Origin: Dactylorhiza incarnata | Lineage: Eukaryota > Streptophyta > Magnoliopsida > Asparagales > Orchidaceae | Direction of reading: 5' to 3' | NCBI GenBank assembly: GCA_033032865.1 | Contig: JAWHQI010000060.1 | Location: forward strand, 10,372,001-10,436,000 | DNA: 64,000 nucleotides | Part shown: one piece after another, positions 44,840 through 56,099 of the stretch | Numbering within the stretch: position 1 is the first letter of the stretch | Layout: every line of letters begins with the position of its first letter | The notes under the pieces: generated by a model | What the model saw: only the letters and a program-made list of their open reading frames with translations | The model's database searches: none | What the model was told of the DNA's origin: nothing | Translations under genes and position numbers: made by a program

Positions 44840-46108
44840 TGATGGGGGACCATCGACCAAGCACAAGGCGGGTCCCGCTTTCGTCTATTCGCGCCGGAAG
44901 ACTCGGTCGGACTGACGATCCGACCCTGCGGTTGCGTCCGGATGCGCGCCGCGAATCGTTTTCATATATTAGTTCATGTTATTTGCTTTTATTTTCATGT
45001 AATCGGCACACGGAACCCACGGCCAATCATAGCCGTTAATTCCGGGTTGCCCTAATGCTTTAAACATTATAAATAGGAGAGTTTGAGGCTGGGAATAGAT
45101 CATTGCTGGTTTTGGAGAAGTATTCCCGGAACTCTGTGATCAAGCCCCGGTGCCGACGCCGTGGAGCCCTAGGTGTTGACTCCTAGTGGTGGAAAATCAT
45201 CCCCAAGGTAACCCTAACCCTTCCCCTCCTTCCTCCAACATCTCCGGCCATTCTCCCCTCTTCTACAGCCGCTGAACCCCCTCCCCTTGCCGCCGACCTG
45301 CTGCTGGACAGCCCCTCCAGCAGCGCCCCTTCCTCCAACCGCCAGCCCCGCCCTCCCCTCCTACAGCGCCGTCGCCCCCTCTCCTTTATTTCCCGCACAG
45401 CCACCACCCTCCAACCCCCCCACCGATCACTCCTCCTTGATCCCTACCTACAGCCGACCCCTCCATTCCCCTCTTCTTCGTGGAACCACTTCCTTATATC
45501 CCCAAAATCCAAGATCAATTCAGATCTAGGGTTTCCCATCCCCGATCCGCTATTCCCTCCTCCGTTTACCCCGTCGTTGCCCGGATCCGATCCCTAACGT
45601 CGGATCTACCACTCCCGCGACCGGATCCGCCCGTATTCGTCCGGATCAATCCGTTTTCAGCCCTCCCCCTCCATTTTCCACCGTGGACAGCCACCGTCCA
45701 TATTTCCGGACCCGGATCTACTCCCATAACCACCGGATCTTCCCCGCCTCGGACATCTCCTTTATTTTGTGGTTTGTTTGTTGTATGGATGTTTATTTTC
45801 AGCATTGATATATTGTTTGACTATCCTATTTGTTAGAGATATTGGCTTGTGAAATTTTGTGTTGTTAGAATTTTGATTGCAGGAAGGAACAATCGTTTAG
45901 CGCTTATTTTCTGGCCCTCCGTTTGGAGGAAAGTCGTGCTTAATTGCTGGAAATGGAAAGTTGCTTTTTGCTGAATTATTAATGCGTGGGTTATGTTTCT
46001 TCCATAAAATAATTTGTTGCGCGGAAATTTGCATTTTCATATAGTGTCACCCGTGTCCACTCACCTTAGTGAGCCTACTTAGCATTGCACGCACCCTACC
46101 CTACATCA
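44840..46108 (+). repeat. 5' LTR of the young chromovirus
   Basis: TG...CA ends. TATAAATA at 45068-45075 is a good promoter TATA box. The following 600 bp are CT/CCG-rich leader-like sequence producing Pro/Ser-rich frames that I do not call as genes. The first 75 bp match the coding tail in the 3' LTR. Confidence 0.93.
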
Positions 46109-46110
46109 GT

Positions 46111-46122
46111 TGGTATCAGAGC
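46111..46122 (+). other. Primer-binding site (initiator Met tRNA)
   Basis: TGGTATCAGAGC, a perfect standard site, starts two bases after the 5' LTR. Confidence 0.95.
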
Positions 46123-46141
46123 CCAGGTCGGGCCATCTTGC

Positions 46142-49100
46142 ATGCTCCGTAGTGGTAGGACATTTAGAAGCATGGTAGATCCGCAAGTCACCGACGAGCG
46201 AGCGGCCGGTTCGAATTCGAGCGCCGCCACCACGGATTTTGAGCGCCTTGTGTTAGACCGTTTTGATGCCTTGGGTACGCAGTTCACCAACATGCGTCGT
46301 GACTTCGCCACAGTGAACCAACGTGTAGATCGGTTAGAAAATGTTAGGAATATTCCGACACCCCGCGACGAGGAGATTGAGGACGACCCTGACAATCCTC
46401 CCCATCGAGATCAGAGGGATAGGGTCGATCCACCACCGGAAGACCATTATCGTTGTGATATCCCTTATCGAGCCCCACCCCCACCGGTGAGGAGATACCC
46501 TGATCTTGCGACTGAGCGTCGTCAGGCCCTAGTTCGTGACCGACCCCCACTTCAGCGAGATGAGTATCGTGTGCCGCGACAGCCTCGTCTTGACCCCAGG
46601 GACCGGGCACCCCCGCTTGATCGTCGTGACCGTTACCGCGATGAATACTATCCTCCGGGCCGAAGAGAGCGTGGCCCTCAGCCTGCTCGATACGACGCCT
46701 ATGATGACTATCCCGAGGATTACCCTGAACCACGGAGAGGCGACCACCAGTTTGATATCACTCGTCGTATCCGCATCGATGCCCCATCCTTCGATGGGCG
46801 CTTAGATCCGAAAGCCTTCAGCGATTGGCTTTTGGATATGGACCACTACTTCGAGTGGTACGAGATGAGTGACGAGCGTTGTGTCCGCTTTGCGAAGATG
46901 AAACTGATCGGGCAAGCAAAGGTGTTCTGGATCAGTGTTGAGAGGGCCCTAGAGCGAGACGGATATTATCCTATTTCCAGTTGGGAGGAGATGAAAGATA
47001 GACTGAGAGAGAAGTACCTCCCCACCTCGTACCGTGACCAGCTGTTCGAGCAACTGCAGAATTTACGACAGGGGACGCTTACTGTTGCAGAGTACATGGC
47101 CCGCTTCGATGAGCTGATGGTTCGGAGCGATATTGCTGAGGAGCCTATTGCCACAGCATCCCGATTCAGGGCGGGCCTCCGCGCCGATATCCGGAGAGAG
47201 CTGATTCCCCACCATCCTGAGAGTGTCGATCAGATTTTCCAGCTTGCTCTCGAGTTTGAGCAGTACCTCCGATCGTCGAGCACGAAGCAGTTCCCCGCAC
47301 GAGCTGATTCGTCAACCTTCAGGAGACCCGCTCCACCCCAGACCTCCGCGGCCACACCTTCTCGCACCCCCACCGATGCGAGGGGCAAGGTCGTGACCAC
47401 TGATGGCCAGCAGCCTGGCGGTATTGTGTGTTTTAGATGTTCCGGCAGAGGACACGTGGCGGCGCGGTGCCCCACGCGGAACCTGCTAGTTGAGGGCGAG
47501 GAGCAGGATTTAGACGAGGACGAGGATGCCCCTGAGGATGTCAGGGCCACTGTGGAGGATGGTTGGGAGAGCGATGCTGAAAAGTCACTAGAGCTTGGAG
47601 TGATTAGGCGCCTCCTACACACCCCACGTGTTGATGAGGATTGGCGCCGCACCACCATCTTCTACACCTACTTTCCCAGTGCAGGCGGTCCCTGCAAACT
47701 GGCCATTGATGGTGGGAGCTGTGTCAACATCGTAGCCCAAAAGGGCTTAGAGCGTATGCAAGTGAAGGCGGAGCCCCATCCACACCCTTATCGGGTCGTT
47801 TGGGTGGACAAGACCGCCATTCAGGTGACTCAGCGATGCCTTGTCCCCATTCGGTTAGCGACCTTTGAGGATCACGTGTGGTGTGACGTCATTCCCATGG
47901 ACGTTGCCCACGTATTATTGGGGCGACCTTGGCTGTTCGACCGCGATGTCACGTGTTACGGCCGGTCGAACACGTTCTCATTTTATGATAAGGGCAAGAA
48001 GATTACGCTATCACCTACCCGACCCAAGGAGAAATCCAAGGGTCCGATTGAGCCTTCTACGAGCACCACGTCGTCGAGACCGTTACATCTCCTGCGATGT
48101 AGTAAGTTCCTGCGGGAGAGTGTGGACTCGGGCATGTTCTACATTGTTGCTGCCACTATGACTTCCGACAGTCTGGCGACGACCCCTGATCTTCCCCCGG
48201 AGATTCAGGCCCTCCTTGAGGACTTTGCTGACATCATGCCAGAGGAGCTACCTGACGAGCTCCCTCCATTACGCGATATCCAGCACGCGATCGACCTAGT
48301 CCCGGGAGCCTCTCTCCCCAACCTACCACATTATCGTATGAATCCCGACGAGCATGCCGAACTCAAATGGCAGGTTGACGAGCTACTCCGGAAGCAGTTC
48401 GTTCGAGAGAGTTTGAGCCCCTGCGCCGTTCCCGCCCTTCTTACCCCTAAGAAGGATGGCAGCTGGCGCATGTGTATCGATAGCCGTGCGATCAATAAAA
48501 TCACGGTGAAGTACCGGTTTCCCATCCCTCGACTCGATGATTTATTAGATACCATGTCAGGCGCCCGGATCTTCTCCAAGATCGACCTACGGAGCGGGTA
48601 CCACCAAATTCGGGTTCGAGAGGGCGACGAGTGGAAGACCGCCTTCAAGACGAAGGATGGCCTTTATGAGTGGTTGGTCATGCCGTTTGGGCTGTCCAAC
48701 GCCCCAAGCACGTTCATGCGTGTCATGACCCAGATCTTACGGCCTTATATGGGCAAGTTCTTAGTCGTGTACTTCGATGATATATTGATTTACAGTCTGA
48801 CCCAGGGCGACCACCTAGAGCATTTGAGACTCCTCTTTGAGACCCTTCGTGGTGAGAAGCTATTCGTGAACCTGAAGAAGTGTTCCTTCCACGCCGAGTC
48901 TGTGCAGTTCTTAGGTTTTATCGTATCCTCCACGGGAGTGTCCGTCGACCCTGAGAAGGTCAGATCCATTCGTGACTGGCCCTTACCATCGACCATCCAC
49001 GAGGCCCGTAGCTTCCACGGGTTAGCGACCTTCTACAGGAGGTTCGTTCAGGGCTTTAGCACGATCATGGCTCCATTCACGAGTTGTTTGAAGAAGGGCG

Positions 49101-50575
49101 AGTTTCAGTGGACCCCCGCGGCCACTCGAGCGTTTGTGGAGATTAAGGAAAGACTGACCACAGCTCCGGTTTTACGACTTCCTGATTTTGGCAAGGCATT
49201 TGAGGTTGCGCGTGACGCCTCTGGAGTGGGTATCGGTGGCGTCCTTAGCCAGGAAGGACACCCGGTCTCCTATTTCAGCGAGAAACTAAATGAAGCCAAG
49301 CAAAAATATTCCAACTATGATAGAGAGTTTTACGTGATTGTCCAATCGTTGCGGTACTGGAGGCACTACCTACTGCCCCGAGAATTCGTTCTCTACTCTG
49401 ACCACCAAGCGCTACGATACTTAGACTCCCAGAAAAAGCTTGGACATAGGCATGCGAAGTGGGTAGAATACCTCCAGGACTTCCATTATGTTCTCAAACA
49501 CCGAGCGGGTGTCGAGAACAAACCCGCTGATGCGTTGAGTCGGCGGGTCACTTTACTCCAGACTTTGAGGGCCCACGTAGACGGACTCGAGCGGATTATA
49601 GCTGATTATCCAGGGTGTTCCGACTTCGGTGAGATATACGTCGCTCTATCTCGAGACCCACCAGATTTTGTCGATGGCTTCCAGATTTGGGAGGGCTACC
49701 TCTACCGGGGCTCCCACATGTGCATCCCCCGTACATCGTATCGTGACTACTTGATTTGGGAACTCCATGCGGGTGGGGCCGCCGGGCATTTTGGCAGGGA
49801 TAAGACTATAGCTATTGTCGAAGATCGATTTTATTGGCCGGGCCTAAAGAGAGACGTGGCTAGAGTAGTCCGACATTGTGGCACGTGCCAGACGGCTAAG
49901 GGAACTAAACAAAATACGGGCCTATATACACCCTTACCCGTCCCTAGTAGGCCGTGGGAAGACATTAGTATGGACTTTGTCCTGGGATTGCCACGCACAG
50001 TTCGGAAACACGATTCCATCTTTGTGGTAGTTGACCGGTTTTCGAAGATGGCCCACTTCATAGCGTGTTCCAGGACTGTTGACGCTTCGCGGGTAGCTTC
50101 CATTTTCATTCGGGACGTCTTTAGGCTCCATGGCCTACCGACATCCATAGTGTCCGATAGAGATGTTAGGTTCGTGAGCTACTTTTGGAAAACTCTATGG
50201 CACAAAACAGGCACTACCCTTAAGTTTTCGTTTGCATATCACCCACAGACAGACGGACAGACCGAGGTCGTGAACCGTAGTTTAGGGAACCTGCTTAGGT
50301 GTCTTGTGGGTGAGCACGTCGCGAGTTGGGACTCCATCCTACCCATTGCTGAATTTGCCTACAATAGTTCGGTTAATCGGTCCACCGGTCTGAGCCCGTT
50401 TCATGTAGTCTTAGGGTATGAGCCCAAGAAGCCTATTGACCTTCTCCCTTGCCCACTAGAATCCCGTCCGAGTGAGTCCGCCGAGTCATTTGCACGTCAT
50501 TTGCATGAGTTACATGAGTCAGTCCGCCGACAAATTATTTTAAGCAATGAAAGCTATAAAACCCAAGCAATTTAA
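46142..50575 (+). CDS. Chromovirus gag-pol polyprotein (gag, PR, RT, RNase H, integrase)
   Basis: Uninterrupted frame from the first Met (MLRSGRTF) 20 bases after the primer-binding site, 1,477 codons. Gag core is at residues about 215-390 (FDGRLDPKAFSDWL, YLPTSYRDQLFEQL), then the zinc knuckle CFRCSGRGHVAARC near 430. The protease motif near 520 reads IDGGSCVNIV, the D-G-G variant usual on this branch. RT runs about 750-930 with the catalytic YFDD near 877. RNase H begins DASGVGIGGVL near 1,021. Integrase has an HHCC finger (GHFGRDKT, HCGTCQTAK) near 1,215-1,255 and the D,D,E core (MDFVLGLP, SIVSDRDVRF, HPQTDGQTEVVNR). It ends early with TAA at 50,573, inside the integrase C-terminal region. 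The element copies itself through RNA into new sites. Confidence 0.95.
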   Translation: MLRSGRTFRSMVDPQVTDERAAGSNSSAATTDFERLVLDRFDALGTQFTNMRRDFATVNQRVDRLENVRNIPTPRDEEIEDDPDNPPHRDQRDRVDPPPEDHYRCDIPYRAPPPPVRRYPDLATERRQALVRDRPPLQRDEYRVPRQPRLDPRDRAPPLDRRDRYRDEYYPPGRRERGPQPARYDAYDDYPEDYPEPRRGDHQFDITRRIRIDAPSFDGRLDPKAFSDWLLDMDHYFEWYEMSDERCVRFAKMKLIGQAKVFWISVERALERDGYYPISSWEEMKDRLREKYLPTSYRDQLFEQLQNLRQGTLTVAEYMARFDELMVRSDIAEEPIATASRFRAGLRADIRRELIPHHPESVDQIFQLALEFEQYLRSSSTKQFPARADSSTFRRPAPPQTSAATPSRTPTDARGKVVTTDGQQPGGIVCFRCSGRGHVAARCPTRNLLVEGEEQDLDEDEDAPEDVRATVEDGWESDAEKSLELGVIRRLLHTPRVDEDWRRTTIFYTYFPSAGGPCKLAIDGGSCVNIVAQKGLERMQVKAEPHPHPYRVVWVDKTAIQVTQRCLVPIRLATFEDHVWCDVIPMDVAHVLLGRPWLFDRDVTCYGRSNTFSFYDKGKKITLSPTRPKEKSKGPIEPSTSTTSSRPLHLLRCSKFLRESVDSGMFYIVAATMTSDSLATTPDLPPEIQALLEDFADIMPEELPDELPPLRDIQHAIDLVPGASLPNLPHYRMNPDEHAELKWQVDELLRKQFVRESLSPCAVPALLTPKKDGSWRMCIDSRAINKITVKYRFPIPRLDDLLDTMSGARIFSKIDLRSGYHQIRVREGDEWKTAFKTKDGLYEWLVMPFGLSNAPSTFMRVMTQILRPYMGKFLVVYFDDILIYSLTQGDHLEHLRLLFETLRGEKLFVNLKKCSFHAESVQFLGFIVSSTGVSVDPEKVRSIRDWPLPSTIHEARSFHGLATFYRRFVQGFSTIMAPFTSCLKKGEFQWTPAATRAFVEIKERLTTAPVLRLPDFGKAFEVARDASGVGIGGVLSQEGHPVSYFSEKLNEAKQKYSNYDREFYVIVQSLRYWRHYLLPREFVLYSDHQALRYLDSQKKLGHRHAKWVEYLQDFHYVLKHRAGVENKPADALSRRVTLLQTLRAHVDGLERIIADYPGCSDFGEIYVALSRDPPDFVDGFQIWEGYLYRGSHMCIPRTSYRDYLIWELHAGGAAGHFGRDKTIAIVEDRFYWPGLKRDVARVVRHCGTCQTAKGTKQNTGLYTPLPVPSRPWEDISMDFVLGLPRTVRKHDSIFVVVDRFSKMAHFIACSRTVDASRVASIFIRDVFRLHGLPTSIVSDRDVRFVSYFWKTLWHKTGTTLKFSFAYHPQTDGQTEVVNRSLGNLLRCLVGEHVASWDSILPIAEFAYNSSVNRSTGLSPFHVVLGYEPKKPIDLLPCPLESRPSESAESFARHLHELHESVRRQIILSNESYKTQAI

Positions 50576-50600
50576 GCAGGCGAGAGCAGGTCCGAATCCG

Positions 50601-51240
50601 AGCGGAGAGGTTCCCGCCGGGGCATGCTAAGAAATTACACGCTAAGCGAATGGGTCCCTACTCGATCATTAAACGAATCGGCACTAATGCTTACAAGCTA
50701 AATATCCCTGCAAGTATGGGGATCCATCCGGTATTCAATGTTGAAGACCTAACTCCTTACTATGAGCCCCGCAAGTATTTGGACCCGAGTCGGGATGATC
50801 ACCGTCCCTCCACTCCACCATCAGCTGCAGCCCCTTCCGCCTCACCTATGCCCCCACTTACCGCGTCCCCAGCTGTGAACACCCCTGAGAGTCTTCCACC
50901 TTTGGTGACACCGTCTGCGCCCCTGATCGCCCCGGGATCCACCTCGCGAGAGAGTGAGGAGTGTGTTACAGACATTGTTGCTCATGAGTACGTTCCTACC
51001 GCCACTGGATTCTCTTGCCGCTACCTGGTTCGTTGGCGAGGCCGCCCCGCCTCTGATGACACGTGGATTCTACCTACGGAGCTGGATCGGCTCGCCCCCG
51101 GACTTCGACGTCAGTACGATCGTCTCCATTCATCGGAGATGAATTCTTTTCAGTCGGGGGGAGTTGATGGGGGACCATCGACCAAGCACAAGGCGGGTCC
51201 CGCTTTCGTCTATTCGCGCCAGAAGACTCGGTCGGACTGA
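50601..51240 (+). pseudogene. Separated integrase C terminus and chromodomain
   Basis: The sequence after the stop at 50,575 continues the polyprotein in another frame, with RFPPGHAKKLHAKRMGP from about 50,605, then YSIIKRIGTNAYKLNIP and HPVFNVEDLTPYY of the integrase tail. A Pro/Ser/Ala-rich linker follows, then a chromodomain at about 50,960-51,090 (EYVPTATGF, RYLVRWRGRPASDDTWI). A small deletion or frameshift at about 50,560-50,600 breaks the join. The frame runs through the polypurine tract (FQSGG) and 75 bp into the 3' LTR before stopping at 51,240. The chromodomain would direct integration to marked chromatin. Confidence 0.9.
51149..51164 (+). other. Polypurine tract
   Basis: TTCAGTCGGGGGGAGT immediately precedes the 3' LTR start TGATGGGG. 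It also encodes part of the chromodomain tail. Confidence 0.85.
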
Positions 51241-52432
51241 CGATCCGACCCCGCGGTTGAGTCCGGATGCGCGCCGCGAATCGTTTTCATATATTAGTTC
51301 ATGTTATTTGCTTTTATTTTCATGTAATCGGCACACGGAACCCACGGCCAATCATAGCCGTTAATTCCGGGTTGTCCTAATGCTTTAAACATTATAAATA
51401 GGAGAGTTGAGGCTGGGAATAGATCATTGCTGGTTTTGGAGAAGTATTCCCGGAACTCTGTGATCAAGCCCCGGTGCCGACGCCGTGGAGCCCTAGGTGT
51501 TGACTCCTAGTGGTGGAAAATCATCCCCAAGGTAACCCTAACCCTTCCCCTCCTTCCTCCAACATCTCCGGCCATTCTCCCCTCTTCTACAGCCGCTGAA
51601 CCCCCTCCCCTTGCCGCCGACCTGCTGCTTGACAGCCCCTCCAGCAGCGCCCCTTCCTCCAACCGCCAGCCCCGCCCTCCCCTCCTACAGCGCCGCCGCC
51701 CCCTCTCCTTTATTTCCCGCACAGCCACCACCCTCCAACCCCCCCACCGATCACTCCTCCTTGATCCCTACCTACAGCCGACCCCTCCATTCCCCTCTTC
51801 TTCGTGGAACCACTTCCTTATATCCCCAAAATCCAAGATCAATTCAGATCTAGGGTTTCCCATCCCCGATCCGCTATTCCCTCCTCCGTTTACCCCGTCG
51901 TTGCCCGGATCCGATCCCTAACATCGGATCTACCACTCCCGCGACCGGATCCGCCCGTATTCGTCCGGATCTATCCGTTTTCAGCCCTCCCCCTCCGTTT
52001 TCCACCGTGGACAGCCACCGTCCATATTTCCGGACCCGGATCTACTCCCATAACCACCGGATCTTCCCCGCCTCGGACATCTCCTTTATTTTGTGGTTTG
52101 TTTGTTGTATGGATGTTTATTTTCAGCATTGATATATTGTTTGACTATCCTATTTGTTAGAGATATTGGCTTGTGAAATTTTGTGTTGTTAGAATTTTGA
52201 TTGCAGGAAGGAACAATCGTTTAGCGCTTATTTTCTGGCCCTCCGTTTGGAGGAAAGCCGTGCTTAATTGCTGGAAATGGAAAGTTGCTTTTTGCTGAAT
52301 TATTAATGCGTGGGTTATGTTTCTTCCATAAAATAATTTGTTGCGCGGAAATTTGCATTTTCATATAGTGTCACCCGTGTCCACTCACCTTAGTGAGCCT
52401 ACTTAGCATTGCACGCACCCTACCCTACATCA
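51165..52432 (+). repeat. 3' LTR of the young chromovirus
   Basis: Nearly identical to the 5' LTR. Visible differences include CGCCAGAAG versus CGCCGGAAG near the start and GCTTGACAG versus GCTGGACAG in the CCG-rich part. It is followed by the AAGTA duplication and then hAT sequence. Confidence 0.93.
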
Positions 52433-52686
52433 AAGTACCAAGCATCCAACATTTTATTTATCGAACAAAATAACTCAATATCATCATTCAATATGGCTAT
52501 ACATTAATGATTGCAAAATGATGTTGGATAACCAGATTACTTATGGGGTATCTTAAATCAGCATATGTTGTCGAACGGAACAAAAATAATAATTTATTGA
52601 TAAACTTAATTAAGAATCAATTTCGATGCAAGACATTATAAACCATTAGTTTTAATCACTAAGCACCAAGCCCGCCATTATCCGAC

Positions 52687-52851
52687 AACCCTAAAAAATT
52701 TGCAGTGCATCAGCAGAACCATCACTTATCAAAACACACAGAGAAGAAAGATTAAGAGCTCGGAGAGAAGAGAAAAGAGAGAGAGGCAGAGATTGAGAGA
52801 GACGGAGAGAAGAGAGACCAAAAGAAGAGCTCAGACAAGTAACCGAAAAAT
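52687..52851. repeat. Tandem-array unit of the hAT leader, left of the LINE
   Basis: Contains the recurring order AATTTGCAGTGCATCAGCAGAACC, GAGAAGAG-rich stretch, AGAAGAGCTCAGACAAGTAACCGAAAAA, matching units at 56,100-56,690. The LINE inserted right after ACCGAAAAATCACC. 52,438-52,686 upstream is AT-rich hAT sequence without features. Confidence 0.8.
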
Positions 52852-53075
52852 CACCAACAACAACAACACTCATGTCTTTATCCCACTATACTGGGGTCGG
52901 CTATATGGATCCTTTGTCGCCATTGTGCCCTATCTTTAGTCATAATCTCACTAATGCCTAAGTACATCATGTATTTCCTTGTAATCTCATGCCAAGTCTT
53001 TATTGGTCTACCCCTCCCCCGTTTAGCATGCCTAGTGACTAAACTCTCACAATGCCTAACATGTGCCTCTAATAG

Positions 53076-54583
53076 TCACCTTTGTACGTGTCCAAACCAT
53101 CTTAGTTGAGTTTCTCGCATCTTCTCTGCAATTGGTATCACTCTTGACTTATCTCTGATACATTCATTCCTAATTTTATCCGATCTCGTGTGTCCACACA
53201 TCCACCTTAGCATTCTCATCTCCGCAACTCCCATTTTTTGCTCATGTACACAATTCACTGCCCAACACTCAGAACCATAGAGCATCACTGGTCTAATTGC
53301 AGTACGGTAAAACTTGCCTTTAAATTTTAATTGTACTTTACGATCACATAAGATCCCTGACGCACCTCTCCACTTCAACCAACCTGCTCGGATTCTATGT
53401 ATCACATCTTTATCAACACCTCCATCTTTTTGAACTATCGATCTAAGATATTTAAAGCACTCACTGCGGAAAATATCTTGATCACCCAACTTAATAACGA
53501 AGTCATCCGTACTTCTTGCACTGCTAAATTTAAGCTTCATATACTCTGTCTCTGCCCTGCTCAACCTAAAACCCTTCTTTTCTAAAGTGTCTCGCCAAGA
53601 TTCAAGTTTCGCGTTTACACTCTCGCGCGTCTCATCGACCAAAATGATATCATCCGCAAACAATAAACACCAAGGTATTGCTTGTTGGATATGTCCGGTG
53701 AGCTCATCTAAGATAAGGGTAAAGAGATGAGGGCTTAAAGCTGAGCCTTGATGTAAGCCAACAGTGATATGGAATTCCTGTGTTAATCCTCTAGATGTCC
53801 TTACCCTCGTCACTGAATTTGTATACATATCTTTGAATATGTCAATGTATGATACATTTAAACCTTTCTTTTCTAAGAGTCTCCATAAGATCTCTCTTCG
53901 AACCCTATCATAAACCTTCTCAAGATCGATAAACAACATATGCAAATCTTGTTTTCTTTCTCGATAGTTGTCAATGAGTCTACTCAAGAGATGTATAGCT
54001 TCCATGGTCGACTGCCCCGGCATGAATCCAAATTGATTCTCCGAGATGTTAGTCTCCCATCTTACTCTTCTTTATATTACACATTCTCATAGTTTCATGG
54101 TATGACTCATTAATTTAATTCCTATGTAATTAAGACAATTTTGTATATCTCCTTTGTTCTTATACAAAGGTACCAAGATACTTTCTCTCTATTGGTCTGG
54201 CATCCTCTTTGACTTCAGTATCTTATTGAAGAAACATATAGCCACAAAATTTCTTCTTTTCCTAAACAATTCCATACTTCGATGGGGATATTGCCTGGCC
54301 CAACCGTTTTTCCATTTTTCATCTTCTTTAGAGCATCATTTAACTTCGATACTTGAATTTTACGATAAAACGTTATGTTCATATACTCCTCTGATTTACA
54401 TAACTCTTTCAAGTTCAGTTCCTTGTATATTGTTTCATTATAGAGTTGGTAAAAGTATCTTTTCCATCGTTCTTTAATAGCCACATCATCCGTCAAAACT
54501 ATATCTGTTTCATCTTTTATGCATTTAACTTGACTTAAATCTATTTTCTTTCTCTCTAGCTCAAGCAATTTTATATATGTCAC
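53076..54583 (-). pseudogene. RTE reverse transcriptase, frame-disrupted
   Basis: The upstream piece (54,583-54,215) has KRYFYQLYNET, LKKMKNGKTVGPGNIPIEVW, the RT thumb-side start. The main open frame (54,023-53,076) carries STMEAIHLLSRLIDNYRE, LFIDLEKVYDRV, GLHQGSALSPHLFTLILDEL, the catalytic LLFADDIILVDETRE and LSRAETEYMKLKFS. It ends MRMLRWMCGHTRSDK and WFGHVQR. The two pieces are out of frame, with a break near 54,100-54,215, so no functional enzyme. In life it would copy its own RNA at a nicked target. Confidence 0.92.
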
Positions 54584-54884
54584 GCTCTCTATCTTTGATA
54601 TCTAGTCGCTTACAAAATTCTTCATAAGTTTGACTTATTGTTTTACTTACTGCATGTTTAGCTTCTTTCATGGCGACTTTATACCTAGCCAAGTTTTCAT
54701 CATATACAAGTGTAAAGTGTTTTATAGTTGGTCCTCTTTGCCCTCACTTTGTCTTGCACTTCCTCTTTCCAACACCAAGATTCTTTATTTGGGAGCGCAC
54801 GACCTTTTCATTATCCAAGTACGTTCTTTCCACTTATCCTTTAATGTGAAGATATAACTTCTCATAGGATCGACATAAGGGTCA

Positions 54885-55720
54885 TCAACTAGTTGTTACA
54901 TATCTGCTGTCTTGAAGGCAGCCTATTTTTCCATCTTTAAGTTTCACCACCGAATTTTTGGCAACACTTTTATCTGTCTTAAATTTATTATATTTAATTT
55001 GCACGTCCAACACCACTAACATATGTTGTGTTGTCAAACTTTCTCCTGATATGACTTTGCAATCGTTACAAATCATTTTATCCATTTTGCGAGTCATAGT
55101 ATAATCAATTTGTGATTTATTTGGTCCGCTTTTAAACGTAATTAAAGGTTCTTTCCTCTTCATGAAAAGCGTATTTGTCACAATTAGCTCATGTGTTATG
55201 GCAAAGTCTAAAATTGTTCTGCCTTCTTCAATTCTTTCTTCATACCCAAATCCTCCATGAATGGCTGTGTAATCTGTATTTTCCTTCCCTATATGTCTAT
55301 TTAAGTCTCCTCATATGAAAATCTTCTCTCTTTATGGGATTTCCATTACGAAATCATCCAAGTCTTCCCAAAATTATACTTTAACAACTTCACTTAATCC
55401 TAATTGTGGCGCATAAACACTGATCACTGATCACATTAATAATTTCCTTTCACATGACCAATTTAAGAGCTAAGATTCTATCATCTTTTCTACTTACCCC
55501 AACAACTTCATCCCTCCAAGTAGTATCCACAATAATACCTACTCCATTGGTTTTATTTTTTCATTGGTACCATAATTTAAAACTTGAATTGTCTAAAAAT
55601 TTAGCTTTCTCACCCACACATTTAGTCTCTTGCAGGCATAAGATATTTATTTTTCTCTTAATCATCGTATCCACTACTTCCATTGATTTTCCCATTAGCG
55701 CACCCAACTTCCAAACTTAA
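54885..55720 (-). pseudogene. RTE apurinic-type endonuclease, degenerate
   Basis: Minus-strand fragments include INILCLQETKC near 55,640-55,610, NGVGIIVDTTWRDEVVG near 55,550-55,500, VYAPQLG near 55,415, a GDLN at about 55,310 (the catalytic G-D-x-N), then KRKEPLITFKSG and SQIDYTMTRK (55,160-55,090) and ISGESLTTQHMLVV. These are the APE-like endonuclease landmarks of RTE elements. At least four stops or shifts break it. Confidence 0.88.
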
Positions 55721-56099
55721 GTCGGTCACAAATCCTACGATCTACTTTCCTAGGACGTCTAATAAGTGAGGGTTTTTGCCTATTTAACAATACACACAAG
55801 TCCATTTGGAGGTGAATCGGTCCTTGCCAAGACGCGACATTCGAACCATACGACGATGACTCTTGCATATTTAACACTACACCCAAGTCCTGGATATGTA
55901 GCGGTCATTGACAAGATGCCGCATTCAGACCATATGACGCGTTCTTTAGGGGGAACAACCTAACTTTTGCACAATTTCTCAAATGATCCATATTCATAAG
56001 GGTGACTAAATTTTACGTTGACCGTCTACCTAACATAACCCTCGCCATTTTTCATCCGGCTTGAGACCGGCATAGGTTGGTTTAGGAAAGTAGATCGTA

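Larger units (their letters stand above)
44840..52432 (+). mobile_element. Young CRM/Galadriel-like chromovirus (Ty3/gypsy), 7.6 kb
   Basis: A complete LTR element with target duplication AAGTA (44835-44839 and 52433-52437). The LTRs are 1,269 bp (44840-46108) and 1,268 bp (51165-52432), TGATGGGGGACC...CCTACATCA. By eye they differ by about ten substitutions and one 1-bp indel (about 0.8%), so insertion is recent. RT words such as CIDSRAINKITVKYRFPIPRL and VVYFDDILIYS place it on the CRM/Galadriel branch. The conventional chromodomain favours Galadriel over centromeric CRM. All structural parts are present; a small lesion near 50,570 splits the polyprotein. Confidence 0.94.
52852..56095 (-). 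mobile_element. RTE-type LINE, near full length
   Basis: The minus-strand element of about 3.2 kb has a 5' leader (reverse complement of about 56,040-56,090, with the CCGGTCTCAAGCCGGATG and GGTTATGTTAGGTAGAC phrases typical of plant RTEs). Endonuclease (55,720-54,885), reverse transcriptase (about 54,580-53,076) and 3' tail follow, ending in a TTG repeat (CAACAACAACAAC on the plus strand at about 52,855). The length is about full size for plant RTEs. No obvious target duplication was found. Confidence 0.9.

Noticed and set aside
45183..45836. Pro/Ser-rich frames in the chromovirus 5' LTR, repeated at 51,507-52,160
   Set aside because: They lie within the LTR leader, are duplicated only because LTRs are duplicated, and match no retroelement protein.
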